A stretch of 34,595 bases of DNA, taken from positions 1 to 34,595 of the forward strand of contig JAFDEF010000044.1 in assembly GCA_019310485.1 (NCBI GenBank). The letters are read 5' to 3'. The notes under the pieces are model-generated. The model ran no database searches. It saw only the letters and a program-made list of their open reading frames with translations, and had not been told where the DNA came from. Source of the stretch: Deltaproteobacteria bacterium. GTDB lineage: Bacteria; Desulfobacterota; DSM-4660; Desulfatiglandales; HGW-15. Of the stretch, positions 10,495 to 18,670 are shown in pieces; positions within the stretch are counted from its first letter, which is position 1, and each line of letters starts with the position of its first letter. A program made the translations under genes and the position numbers.

Positions 10495-11035
10495 TTGCCT
10501 CTCATATCCTCATTCCCTGAATGTGTGCAACTTTGTAAGATCTTGCCTTAAAGTCAAATTACCTGTAGAACCTTTTCTAGGGTCTTTTGTTGCCATTAAC
10601 TCCCTTTCCATAACTTATACTCCCTCTCCCAGTCAACTCACGAGCTCAAGTTTACAAATCCACCATTTAAGACACCATTAGCGAAATCAGGGCGTCTTGG
10701 GAATCACCTGATCACCAGGCAGGTATTAGATGCAAGGCTCCGAGGAGCGATGAGTGAAGTGCATCAGGCAATACACTGCAAAGAGAAGCGATCGAGGGCT
10801 TGCCCGCCTCAATGGCGGGCTTACCCGCCTCTGTGGCTGGTTTACCCGCCTTTGTGGCTGGTTTACCCGCCTCTGTGGCTGGTTTACCCGCCTTTGTGGC
10901 GGGCCTGACTAGGCGGGTAACACGGCACATGATGCCTAGGGTGGATCAGAGGAGTTTAATCTTGCTTGACTCACATGGAGCACTCGAATATTATTGAGCC
11001 CACTTTGTTGCAATCTGGTTCAGTGGGAGAATTTC
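10495..11035 (+). other. intergenic region between divergent DAO and MttB genes
   Basis: This 541-bp divergent spacer should hold promoters for both the DAO/2-oxoacid oxidoreductase operon (-) and the methyltransferase cluster (+). I see no convincing promoter pair, riboswitch or RNA gene. Its visible structure is a 21-bp tandem repeat (10798-10902). The open frames crossing the repeat on both strands only translate the repeat unit and have no ribosome site, so I do not call them genes. Confidence 0.6.
10798..10902 (+). repeat. 21-bp tandem repeat, five units
   Basis: Five head-to-tail units of 21 bp fill 10798-10902, with consensus GTTTACCCGCCTYTGTGGCTG. The inner units alternate between CTC and TTT after the CCCGC core, so a 42-bp higher-order unit is visible. 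The first unit (GCTTGCCCGCC...) is diverged and a partial unit trails into TAGGCGGGTAA. The period is a multiple of three, so spurious open frames run through it on both strands. Confidence 0.9.
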
Positions 11036-12490
11036 ATGGAAACATCATTAAACCATCTATGTGTCCCGAGGTTCGAGCTCCTTGATGAATCACAGATACT
11101 GCGTCTTCATCATGCTGCTCTGAGGATCCTTGGCGAGGTTGGGGTGAAAGTTAATCACCAGCGTGCCGTCGATTTGCTGGCCGGCCACGGTGCCAAAGTC
11201 GATGCCGATAATATTGTGAAGATTCCCCAGTTTCTAGTGGAAGAGGCGATCCGGTCAGCGCCATCCGATTTGATCATATACAACAGAAAAAAAGAACCCG
11301 TTATGGAGCTTGGGGGAAAAAGAATTTATTTTGGCACGGGCACTGACCTTCCAAAGACAATAGACCTTGTTACAAGAAAGGTGCGTGACACCACGTCAGA
11401 TGATGTGATCCTCAGCACCATAATCAGCGATGCCATGCCTGATATTGATTTTATAGGCTCTTTTGGGCTCCCCAAGGACATTAGGCCTGGGCTGCATTAT
11501 ATCAAGTGTTTTGAACTGGAGGTGAGAAACAGCGCTAAGCCCATATTTTTTACAGCAGGTTCGGAGAAAGATTTGAACGTGATACTTGATATGGCATCAA
11601 CTGTTGCCGGAGGTGATGAGGAGCTCTCAAGGTTTCCATTTCTCATACATTACTCAGAGCCCACCTCCCCTCTGACTCATTCGAAGGAGGCGCTGGCAAA
11701 GCTTCTGCTTTGCTCTGAGAGAAAAATTCCGGTGAACTACACGCCCGCCCTTCTTGCAGGCTCAACCGGCCCTGTTACTCTGGCCGGGTCTCTGGGGGTT
11801 GCCGTGGCTGAAGCTTTATCAGGGCTTGTCATCCACCAACTCGCGAACAGGGGCTCACCCATTATTACCGGAGTGGCTGCAACAGCCATGGACATGCTTC
11901 ATGCCACGGTATCTTATAGCGCACCTGAATTTCGCCTTACCCATTCAGCGTATGCAGAGCTGTTTCACTATTATAATTTGCCTATTTGGGGGACAGCAGG
12001 TTGCAGCGACGCCCAGTTTCCCGATCTCCAGGCCGGGGCAGAGTACGGGTTCAGCCTTCTCAGCGCTGCCCTTGATGGAGCCAACTTGATACATGACTGT
12101 GGATACCTGGGCCAGGGATTTATCGCATCCCCGGAAATGATCGTCTTTGCCAACGAGGTAATAGGCATGGTCAAAAGGTACTTAAGCGGATTCAGCATTG
12201 ACGATGCCCACCTGGCCCTGGATGTGGTGAGGTCCGTGGGGCCGGGAGGCCATTTCTTGGGGGAAAAACACACCCTCGATTTTTTTAAGCAGGAACACTG
12301 GAGACCGTCTCTTTTCAACAGGGAGAACCTTCCAAACTGGATCAAGAAAGGCAGCAAAACCCTTGACCAAAAACTTGTTGAAAAGGCCCTTGAAATTTCA
12401 AAAACCCACAAACCGGAGCCATTGTCAAGCACAGTATCTGAGGAACTTGACAGGATCTGGGATAAAATAAGTTCTCAAATGGAGAAATGA
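11036..12490 (+). CDS. MttB-family (trimethylamine methyltransferase-like) corrinoid methyltransferase, non-pyrrolysine
   Basis: A 484-residue protein of the MttB superfamily, whose members move a methyl group from a quaternary or tertiary amine to the Co(I) corrinoid of a partner protein. Family features include LHHAALRILGEVGVKV near the N-terminus, a central LAGSTGPVTLAGSLGVAVAEALSG-like barrel segment, and WGTAGCSDAQFPDLQAGAE. The frame is complete with no internal amber codon, so it belongs to the non-pyrrolysine branch that includes glycine betaine, proline betaine and carnitine demethylases. The ATG at 11036 has GGGAG upstream; the longer TTG-start frame at 10994 lacks this. It overlaps the corrinoid protein gene by ATGA. 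The substrate is unknown, and a betaine-type compound is the best guess. Confidence 0.92.
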   Translation: METSLNHLCVPRFELLDESQILRLHHAALRILGEVGVKVNHQRAVDLLAGHGAKVDADNIVKIPQFLVEEAIRSAPSDLIIYNRKKEPVMELGGKRIYFGTGTDLPKTIDLVTRKVRDTTSDDVILSTIISDAMPDIDFIGSFGLPKDIRPGLHYIKCFELEVRNSAKPIFFTAGSEKDLNVILDMASTVAGGDEELSRFPFLIHYSEPTSPLTHSKEALAKLLLCSERKIPVNYTPALLAGSTGPVTLAGSLGVAVAEALSGLVIHQLANRGSPIITGVAATAMDMLHATVSYSAPEFRLTHSAYAELFHYYNLPIWGTAGCSDAQFPDLQAGAEYGFSLLSAALDGANLIHDCGYLGQGFIASPEMIVFANEVIGMVKRYLSGFSIDDAHLALDVVRSVGPGGHFLGEKHTLDFFKQEHWRPSLFNRENLPNWIKKGSKTLDQKLVEKALEISKTHKPEPLSSTVSEELDRIWDKISSQMEK

Positions 12491-13125
12491 TGGCAGATAT
12501 AATTAAACAAATCTACAATGCTGTTGTCGAAGGAAAGGTCGAGGAGGCCTCCAGCGCTGTCCAGGACGCCCTCAACTCTGGGCTGGAGGCTGACGAAATT
12601 CTGAACAAGTCCCTGATCTCAGCCATGGACCTGGTAGGCCAGAGGTTTGGAGAGGGGGAAATTTTCATTCCCCAAGTGCTCTGGTCCGCCAAAGCAATGC
12701 AGGCTGCAATGGATCTTCTAAAACCCCATTTCACGTCAAGCCGGAGTAAAGATGTAGGGAAAGTGGTAATAGGAACTGCCAGGGGAGATATCCACGATAT
12801 AGGCAAGAACTTGGTGGCTATTATGTTAGAAGGGGCTGGTTTCCAGGTCATTGACCTTGGTGTGGACGTCGAGCCGGAAGGCTTCGTGGAAAAAGCCATA
12901 GAAGAAAAAGCCGATGTCATAGCCGTATCTGCACTCCTTACAACCACCATGCAAAGTATGGGTGATGTTGTCTCCCTGGTGAAAGAACGAAACCTGCCCT
13001 CCGTTAAGGTAATCATTGGAGGCGCACCGGTTGACGGCGCATTTTGCGAAGAAATCGGGGCCGATGCTTACGGAATTGACGCCATGGACGGCGTAAGAAA
13101 AGTCAAGGAGCTGCTCTCCCGTTAA
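12487..13125 (+). CDS. corrinoid-binding protein (MttC/MtbC type)
   Basis: A 212-residue cobalamin-binding protein. An N-terminal helical cap domain (about residues 1-88) is followed by the B12 fold with the base-off signature D101-x-H103-x-x-G106; H103 is the expected lower cobalt ligand. The later SALLTTTM and VIIGGAPV segments line the corrinoid tail pocket. It accepts a methyl group from the MttB-family protein encoded immediately upstream (4-bp overlap) and should donate it to the next enzyme, probably the homocysteine methyltransferase at 13373. Length and motifs are those of MtbC/MttC-like proteins. Two ATGs stand in tandem at the start and either could be used. Confidence 0.95.
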   Translation: MMADIIKQIYNAVVEGKVEEASSAVQDALNSGLEADEILNKSLISAMDLVGQRFGEGEIFIPQVLWSAKAMQAAMDLLKPHFTSSRSKDVGKVVIGTARGDIHDIGKNLVAIMLEGAGFQVIDLGVDVEPEGFVEKAIEEKADVIAVSALLTTTMQSMGDVVSLVKERNLPSVKVIIGGAPVDGAFCEEIGADAYGIDAMDGVRKVKELLSR

Positions 13126-13272
13126 AAAGAGCGGCTGGGGTTCAATTCCGAATCCAGCTCGAACATTACGGTACAATTTCTCGATTCCAATCGTTTGCGA
13201 ACGCTGATGGTTTCACAAAAACCGCATTATGAGAGGGCACACCAAAAGCTCCAGATGCTTGGCGCGTGAACC

Positions 13273-13303
13273 CGGCACTCAGTTTGATTCAAACTGAGTG
13301 CCG
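13273..13303. repeat. perfect 15-bp palindrome upstream of the homocysteine methyltransferase gene
   Basis: The left arm CGGCACTCAGTTTGA (13273-13287) and the right arm TCAAACTGAGTGCCG (13289-13303) are perfect inverted copies around a single T. No T-tract follows, so it does not look like a terminator. It ends 69 bp before the gene start at 13373 and may be an operator for a dimeric regulator, a cruciform or a repetitive palindromic element. Confidence 0.8.
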
Positions 13304-13372
13304 CATGAAGCACAACGCCGCAGACGGACTCTTTACAAAGCCGTCAACGATGATTTGAAAGGATAAGAGACG

Positions 13373-14245
13373 ATGCATCCACTTCTGGAAATGGCCAGAA
13401 ACAGGATTGTTATTTTTGATGGTGCCATGGGCACCGTGCTCATGGCTTCCGGGCTTGGTCCTGGAGAAAGTCCTGAGCTGTGGAATATAGAAAAGCCTTC
13501 CTTGGTAATGAAAATACACAGACAATACTACGAAGCGGGGGCCCAGGTCGTTCATACGAACACTTTTGGCGCAAACCAATTTAAACTCGCTGATAGGGGT
13601 TTGTCAGACAAAATGAGGCTTCTTAACATGGAAGCAGCCAAAATCGCGAGAAAAGCCTGCCCTGAAGGGAAATTTGTGGCCGGGGACCTCGGCCCAACCG
13701 GAAAGCTCCTCAAACCAATTGGAGACTTGAGCGCCGAGGCTGCTGAAGATGGTTACCACAAGCAGGCTGATGCGCTCTTCAAGGGCGGAGTCGACCTGAT
13801 CAGCATTGAGACTATGTTCTCCCTGGAAGAGGCTCTCTGCGCTCTTCGCGGAGCCAAGAAGCTGGGTAACGTATTGGTGAGCGTCTCTCTCACCTATAAC
13901 AGGACTAAGAAGGGTTTTTTCACCATGATGGGTGAAGGAGTGGAAAAAGCGGTTTCCACCCTGGAGGGGGCTGGTGCCGACATTATAGGCGCAAACTGTA
14001 CCCTGGGAAGCAAGGATATGATCGAACTGACCAAAGAGCTCCGGGCTGCGACCACCTGTCCGATACTCATACAGCCGAATGCAGGCCAGCCAAAGACGCG
14101 CAGCGGTATTACCACCTACAAGCAGACCCCATCGGAGTTTGCAAGTGATGCGAAGCAAATAAGAGCAGCAGGTGCCAACATGATAGGAGGCTGCTGTGGA
14201 ACCAATGCCGAATTTATCCGTGAGCTTGCAAGAGCAGTAGCATAG
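13373..14245 (+). CDS. homocysteine S-methyltransferase-type protein (MetH N-terminal module)
   Basis: A 290-residue zinc-dependent methyltransferase resembling the first module of cobalamin-dependent methionine synthase. DGAMGTVLMASGL occurs near residue 16 and HTNTFGANQFKL near 61. The zinc ligands are C209 (in ANCTLGS) and the C274-C275 pair in GGCCGT. No folate-binding, cobalamin or activation domain is present, so it would need an external corrinoid protein. MttC is encoded 247 bp upstream on the same strand. The likely reaction is methyl transfer from methyl-Co(III) MttC to homocysteine, giving methionine, though another thiol acceptor is possible. AAGGA lies upstream of the ATG. Confidence 0.9.
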   Translation: MHPLLEMARNRIVIFDGAMGTVLMASGLGPGESPELWNIEKPSLVMKIHRQYYEAGAQVVHTNTFGANQFKLADRGLSDKMRLLNMEAAKIARKACPEGKFVAGDLGPTGKLLKPIGDLSAEAAEDGYHKQADALFKGGVDLISIETMFSLEEALCALRGAKKLGNVLVSVSLTYNRTKKGFFTMMGEGVEKAVSTLEGAGADIIGANCTLGSKDMIELTKELRAATTCPILIQPNAGQPKTRSGITTYKQTPSEFASDAKQIRAAGANMIGGCCGTNAEFIRELARAVA

Positions 14246-14465
14246 GCTGCCTTAGCGCAAAACTCGTTTATTTCACGGCCATTTCAGCTTGACACTGAAA
14301 AAGAGCTTCACTTATAGTGGATTTAAGTTGCTTGAACATTGCTTCGAATAGAAGCTCGGATTTAGGGTCTCTGAGTTGGCGGGGGTCCGGGCATTGTTGT
14401 GGCAGGAGAGGCAGGTATTTTTCACCTTTAACTAGCACAAATATATTATACGAGGGAGGTCAAAA

Positions 14466-15461
14466 ATGAAAAAGATAGTGATTGCTTTATCCCTGCTTTT
14501 GGCACTTGGTCTTGCATTCGGCTCATTTGCATCGGCCAAGATGATTCGTATCGGAGAATTCCAGATTGTCTCCCATCCAGCCCTGGATAATGATTCAAAA
14601 GGATTCAGGGACGCCCTGGCAGAGGAAGGGTTTGTTGAGGGGAAAAACATCGTCATTGACCGCCAGAACGCCCAGGGTGATCAGGCGAACTGCGCCATAA
14701 TTGCCCGGAAATTTGAAGATGACCGGGTGGATCTCATTCATGCTATAAGCACGCCTTGTGCCCAGGCCTCGGCCAAAGTAAGCAAGACAATTCCCATAGT
14801 TTTCTCCTCAGTTACTGATCCCGTTAAAACAGGAATCGTCCCAAAACTCGGTAAAACGGGAACCCACATCACCGGCGTGAGCGACAGGTGGCCCATTACT
14901 CTTCAGTGCAAAATGTACCAAGATATGCTGCCCTATGTAAAAACCTGGGGAACCATTTATAACCCTGGGGATATCAATGTGACTTTCCACATCAAGGAAA
15001 TGAGAGAAGCTTTAAAAAGTATGGGGTGCAAGCTCGTTGAGGCGCATGTTTCCAGCAGCTCCGAGGTTATGCAGGCAGCCCAGAGCCTGGTGGGTCGTGT
15101 GCAGGCCATTCATATCACCTCCGACAACACTGCTGTCTCCGCCTTTGAATCTATTGTCAAGGTCTGCAATGAGAACGATATTCCCCTTTTTGCGGGTGAC
15201 AGGGACAGCGTCCCCCGCGGAGCTGTTGCTGCTTACGGCCTTGATTATTATCTTGTGGGTTACACTGCGGGGAAAAAGGCTGCAAGGATCCTCAAGGGTG
15301 AAGATCCCGGCCAAATTCCTGCCGGTCTTGCAGCAGGCTACACTCTGTGGGTTGACTTGAAGCACGCCAAGTTACAGGGGGCAAAGCTCCCCAGAACCCT
15401 GGTGGCAAAGGCAGCAGACAGGTTATGGGATGAACAGGGCAATTTAGCTAAAGGCAAATAG
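14466..15461 (+). CDS. ABC transporter substrate-binding protein (ABC_sub_bind/TrpX-like)
   Basis: A 331-residue periplasmic binding protein. The N-terminus is a clear signal peptide: MKK, a hydrophobic core, then cleavage after FASA at residue 24. The mature part has GFRDALAEEGFVEGKNI, NAQGDQANCAIIARKF and IPIVFSSVTDPV, which mark the PF04392 family that works with TrpY/TrpZ-like partners. Known relatives bind aromatic amino acids, but the family is broad. GGGAGG is placed well before the ATG. The 220-bp spacer upstream is AT-rich near the gene (AAATATATTATAC), which may contain a -10 box. It is the first gene of a three-gene importer and is followed by a terminator hairpin. Confidence 0.93.
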   Translation: MKKIVIALSLLLALGLAFGSFASAKMIRIGEFQIVSHPALDNDSKGFRDALAEEGFVEGKNIVIDRQNAQGDQANCAIIARKFEDDRVDLIHAISTPCAQASAKVSKTIPIVFSSVTDPVKTGIVPKLGKTGTHITGVSDRWPITLQCKMYQDMLPYVKTWGTIYNPGDINVTFHIKEMREALKSMGCKLVEAHVSSSSEVMQAAQSLVGRVQAIHITSDNTAVSAFESIVKVCNENDIPLFAGDRDSVPRGAVAAYGLDYYLVGYTAGKKAARILKGEDPGQIPAGLAAGYTLWVDLKHAKLQGAKLPRTLVAKAADRLWDEQGNLAKGK

Positions 15462-15477
15462 AGCGGAGAAGGTTTGG

Positions 15478-15506
15478 AAAGGGGAGGGATTTCCTCCCCT
15501 TTTTTT
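15478..15506 (+). terminator. intrinsic terminator/attenuator inside the ABC transporter operon
   Basis: GGGGAGG (15481-15487) pairs with CCTCCCC (15493-15499) around a 5-nt loop, flanked by AAA and followed by seven T residues. This is a textbook rho-independent terminator. It lies 17 bp after the binding-protein stop and 9 bp before the permease ATG. It probably gives excess binding protein over membrane components by partial termination. Confidence 0.85.
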
Positions 15507-15515
15507 CTATAGACT

Positions 15516-16418
15516 ATGATACTGAGCAGTTTTCTAAGAACAATTCCTATCTCACTTGAGCAGGGCCTAGCGTACGGCCTTGTGGCGCTTGGAATTGTCA
15601 TCAGTTTCCGCATCCTTGCTTTTCCTGATCTCACCGTGGACGGCAGTTTTACGCTTGGCGCATCAGTTGTCGCCCGCCTGATCATGGAGGGAGCACCCCC
15701 AATTGTAGGAATCTTGCTCGCAATTGTCGCAGGTTTCCTGGCCGGTTGTTGCACCGGCCTCCTTAACACCAAGCTGAAGATCAACAGTCTTCTGGCAGGG
15801 ATTCTGGTCATGACCATTCTCTACTCCGTAAACCTGCGGATCATGGGCAGGTCCAACATCCAGTTGCTTACAGTGAATACGTTTCTGACTCCGCTGGAAA
15901 ATCTACATGTCAACCGGTTTATTCCCATTATTTCTTTTTTCTTTGTGGTTAGTGTGGGGTTCAAATTTCTTTCAGACCTTTTTTTCCACACCCAGGTAGG
16001 CTTTGCCATGCGTGCCACGGGTGACAATGAGCAAATGATTCGAACTCTTGGAGTGGACACAGACAAAATGACTGTCCTCGGACTTGGAATATCAAATGCC
16101 TTTGTGGCCCTTTCAGGCGCGCTTGTCGCCCAGGATCAGGGTTTTTCCGACGTGGGAATGGGTATCGGTATGATTGTGGCAGGGCTTGCCGCAATTATCA
16201 TAGGAGAAGCACTTGTCGGCAAACAGACTGTGGAAAGGATGACCCTGGCGGCAATAGTTGGATCCATAATATACAAATTCATCATTGCTGTGGGGCTCAG
16301 GCTCGGACTTGCTCCGACGGATCTCAAGATGGCTACAGGGGCTATGGTCATCCTGGCACTCGGCATCCCTGCTCTCAAGAAGGAGAAAGAAGGCAAACTT
16401 CATCTCAGGGGCGTTTAG
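15516..16418 (+). CDS. ABC transporter permease (TrpY-like)
   Basis: A 300-residue polytopic inner-membrane protein with about eight hydrophobic segments. The N-terminal QGLAYGLVALGIVISFRILAF, followed by FPDLTVDGSFTLGA, is characteristic of permeases that pair with PF04392 binding proteins, and MRATGDNEQMIRTLGVD is the cytoplasmic loop contacting the ATPase. The ATG lies just after the terminator T-tract and has no clear ribosome site; the only purine-rich stretch (GGGGAGGG) sits in the terminator stem. Translation may therefore be weak or depend on read-through. It pairs with the ATPase gene 14 bp downstream. Confidence 0.93.
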   Translation: MILSSFLRTIPISLEQGLAYGLVALGIVISFRILAFPDLTVDGSFTLGASVVARLIMEGAPPIVGILLAIVAGFLAGCCTGLLNTKLKINSLLAGILVMTILYSVNLRIMGRSNIQLLTVNTFLTPLENLHVNRFIPIISFFFVVSVGFKFLSDLFFHTQVGFAMRATGDNEQMIRTLGVDTDKMTVLGLGISNAFVALSGALVAQDQGFSDVGMGIGMIVAGLAAIIIGEALVGKQTVERMTLAAIVGSIIYKFIIAVGLRLGLAPTDLKMATGAMVILALGIPALKKEKEGKLHLRGV

Positions 16419-16432
16419 GGTTTAGGGTATCA

Positions 16433-17212
16433 ATGGTAAAGGTTGAAAATCTCCGAAAAGTCTTCAAGAAAGGCACCATAGATGAAAAAGTCGCTGTAGA
16501 TGGTATTAGCCTTCATTGCAGAAAAGGTGATTTTATTACTATCATAGGAAGCAATGGTGCCGGCAAGACAACCCTACTCAACCTCATTGCGGGCACTTGT
16601 TTCCCCGATGAGGGCGAGGTTGTGATAGACGGCACCCGGGTAACCCATCTGCCGGAGCACAAAAGGGCAAAATACCTTGGAAGGATCTTCCAGGATCCTT
16701 TGATGGGAACAGCCTCCTCCATGACCATAGAGGAAAACCTTTCGATGGCAGATCTTCGCGGCCAGCTCAGAACTCTTCGCTGGGGCGTTACCAAGTCGCG
16801 CAGGGAATTCTACAAGCAGGTGCTGAAAGAGCTAGAGCTTGGTCTTGAGACCCGGCTCAAGGATTCCGTAAGCCTTCTTTCAGGCGGCCAGCGTCAATCA
16901 CTTACTCTTCTAATGGCAACCCTGTCACTCCCCAAGCTCCTTTTGCTGGATGAACATACCGCAGCTTTGGATCCAAAAACAGCGCAAAAGGTTATCGAGC
17001 TTACAGACAAGATAGTAAGGGAACACAATCTCACCACCATTATGGTTACCCACAATATGCACCAGGCCATCCGCTACGGTAACCGCATGATTATGCTACA
17101 CGAGGGTAAAATCCAGTTCGACGTTGAAGGGGAAGAGAAAAAGACCCTAACCGTGGATGAAGTTGTAAGAAGATTCGGAGCTGAACTGAAAGACGAAGCT
17201 TTGCTTGGGTAG
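16433..17212 (+). CDS. ABC transporter ATP-binding protein (TrpZ-like)
   Basis: A 259-residue ABC ATPase. Walker A GSNGAGKTT lies at residues 39-47, the Q-loop is in RIFQDPLMGTAS near 84, the signature is LLSGGQRQSL near 148, Walker B is LLLLDEHTAALDPKT near 170, and the switch histidine is in TIMVTHNMHQA near 205. The HTAAL in place of PTAAL is usual in this transporter subclass. It energises the permease encoded upstream. Its stop is only 3 bp from the stop of the convergent YihY-type gene, with no terminator between. Confidence 0.95.
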   Translation: MVKVENLRKVFKKGTIDEKVAVDGISLHCRKGDFITIIGSNGAGKTTLLNLIAGTCFPDEGEVVIDGTRVTHLPEHKRAKYLGRIFQDPLMGTASSMTIEENLSMADLRGQLRTLRWGVTKSRREFYKQVLKELELGLETRLKDSVSLLSGGQRQSLTLLMATLSLPKLLLLDEHTAALDPKTAQKVIELTDKIVREHNLTTIMVTHNMHQAIRYGNRMIMLHEGKIQFDVEGEEKKTLTVDEVVRRFGAELKDEALLG

Positions 17213-17215
17213 CTG

Positions 17216-18571
17216 CTATATTTCCTTTAATTTGCGGTTGGCATTTGATTGTTCAATCATGTTGCTGAAAGCCTCCAGGCTTTCTGCGAGCTTTTTCAAT
17301 TCCTCGGATTGCGCTACCGGAATGTTTGCGCTTCCATGCTTTTCTAGCGCATCTATCACGTACTTGATGGTTATGGTTTCAGGATCTCTGCCCGGCTGAT
17401 ATCTGGCTCCCTTTCCGCCTTCAGTACTCACCTCGGATACCACGCCTGCTGCAGTGAGCTCAAAGAGAATCTGGTTCACAAGTCGAATGGGAATCTCCAG
17501 TTCATGAGAAATCCCGTGCGCATCTAGGGGTTGCTTGCCGCTGGAAAATTTCTTGATCATAAGGTGAACTATTCTAAGCGAGAGGAGTTTCTTGAACCAG
17601 GGGCTTAGGTTGAGGCAGTCCTGCTCAAATTCATATGTTTCAACGTTCTGATGCGCAAAAGATATCTCCGCCCCAAACAGCACTATGAGCCAGCTTATCT
17701 GAAGCCATATGAAAAACAGAGGCAATGCTGCGAAGCTGCCGTATATGGCATTATATTTTGAGACTCCTATCTGCACATTAATATAGCCCCACTGAAAAAT
17801 CTGGTACATAGTTCCTGCAATAACACCTCCCAGAATTCCGGAGCGAAAATTCACTTTTGTGTTTGGCACAAAAATGTAAACAAAAGAAAACAAGGTCCAT
17901 ACAGCCACGTAGGGCAACAAGCTCAAAGAAAAGAATATGGCGGGGCTAAGAACCCCCAGGACCGGAACCTTTTCGATGACCAGCCTTACACTGCTTGTGA
18001 TCATCACCGTCATGGTACTGGAAATCAAGAAAAGTATGGGGCCTATGACCATGATGGACAGGTAGTCAACAACCTTTCTCCCCACTCTTCTGCCCTTCTT
18101 GATTCCCCATATGTCATTGAGCGCATTTTCTATGTGTGAGAGAATCTTTATGACTGTGTAGAGCAAGAAAGCAAGTCCTATGCCTGCAATAAGCCCTCCT
18201 TTCACATTTTCCAGAAGAGCATGGGCAAAGCCCACAATTCGTATGGCCACCTGCTCCTGGCCCTCGAGGTTACTAATAATCAACTTCTCAAGCGCTTTTT
18301 CAAAGCCAAAGCCTTTGGCAATTCCAAAAACCATTGCCAGCACCGGCACGACCGAAAGCAAGGAATAGAATGTGAGAGCCGAGGCCTGCAAAGGGGTTCG
18401 ATCTTCGGCAACGCCCCGAAAGGTGAGGATGATGACCTTCAAGAATCGTATAAGAAAGGACTTTCCCCGCGGGAGGTTGTTTTCGCGAATCCTCCAGATA
18501 TCCGCTCTTACAAACTCGACTCCCTTTGGAATGCTTCTCCACAAAAGGGCGGGGAACTTGTGCTCATTCAT
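17216..18571 (-). CDS. YihY/UPF0761-family membrane protein
   Basis: A 451-residue protein with a six-helix YihY domain (about residues 30-310). EDRTPLQASALTFYSLLSVVPVLAMVFG (shown here only as the family landmark region near residue 58, key residues ALTFYSLLS) is typical, as is IENALNDIWGIKKGR near 150. A soluble C-terminal part of about 130 residues resembles a winged helix (HGISHELEIPIRLVNQIL), seen in long members of the family. The function is unknown; older RNase BN labels for the family are incorrect. The ATG at 18571 is preferred over an upstream in-frame TTG at 18625, although its ribosome site is weak. Confidence 0.88.
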   Translation of the reverse strand: MNEHKFPALLWRSIPKGVEFVRADIWRIRENNLPRGKSFLIRFLKVIILTFRGVAEDRTPLQASALTFYSLLSVVPVLAMVFGIAKGFGFEKALEKLIISNLEGQEQVAIRIVGFAHALLENVKGGLIAGIGLAFLLYTVIKILSHIENALNDIWGIKKGRRVGRKVVDYLSIMVIGPILFLISSTMTVMITSSVRLVIEKVPVLGVLSPAIFFSLSLLPYVAVWTLFSFVYIFVPNTKVNFRSGILGGVIAGTMYQIFQWGYINVQIGVSKYNAIYGSFAALPLFFIWLQISWLIVLFGAEISFAHQNVETYEFEQDCLNLSPWFKKLLSLRIVHLMIKKFSSGKQPLDAHGISHELEIPIRLVNQILFELTAAGVVSEVSTEGGKGARYQPGRDPETITIKYVIDALEKHGSANIPVAQSEELKKLAESLEAFSNMIEQSNANRKLKEI

Positions 18572-18670
18572 GTGAACCTGCAAGGATGTGAGTTTGCTCC
18601 TGTGCTCATGGGATATTACACTCAAGCCAATTTCCCAACAATTCAGTATACCTGGAACAAGGCCATTCGG

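Noticed and set aside
10712..10930. Open frame rich in a seven-residue AGKPATx repeat
   Set aside because: It only translates the 21-bp tandem repeat, has a mirror frame on the other strand and lacks a ribosome site.
10495..11035. Cobalamin or SAM riboswitch upstream of the corrinoid methyltransferase cluster
   Set aside because: None of the conserved riboswitch core sequences or a following terminator could be found here or at 13126-13372.
11036..12490. Pyrrolysine-containing MttB
   Set aside because: The frame is complete without an internal TAG and no pyl genes are visible, so it belongs to the non-pyrrolysine branch.
13132..13158. GGTTCAATTCC resembling a tRNA T-arm
   Set aside because: The flanking bases do not form a T-stem and no acceptor, D or anticodon arms can be built around it.
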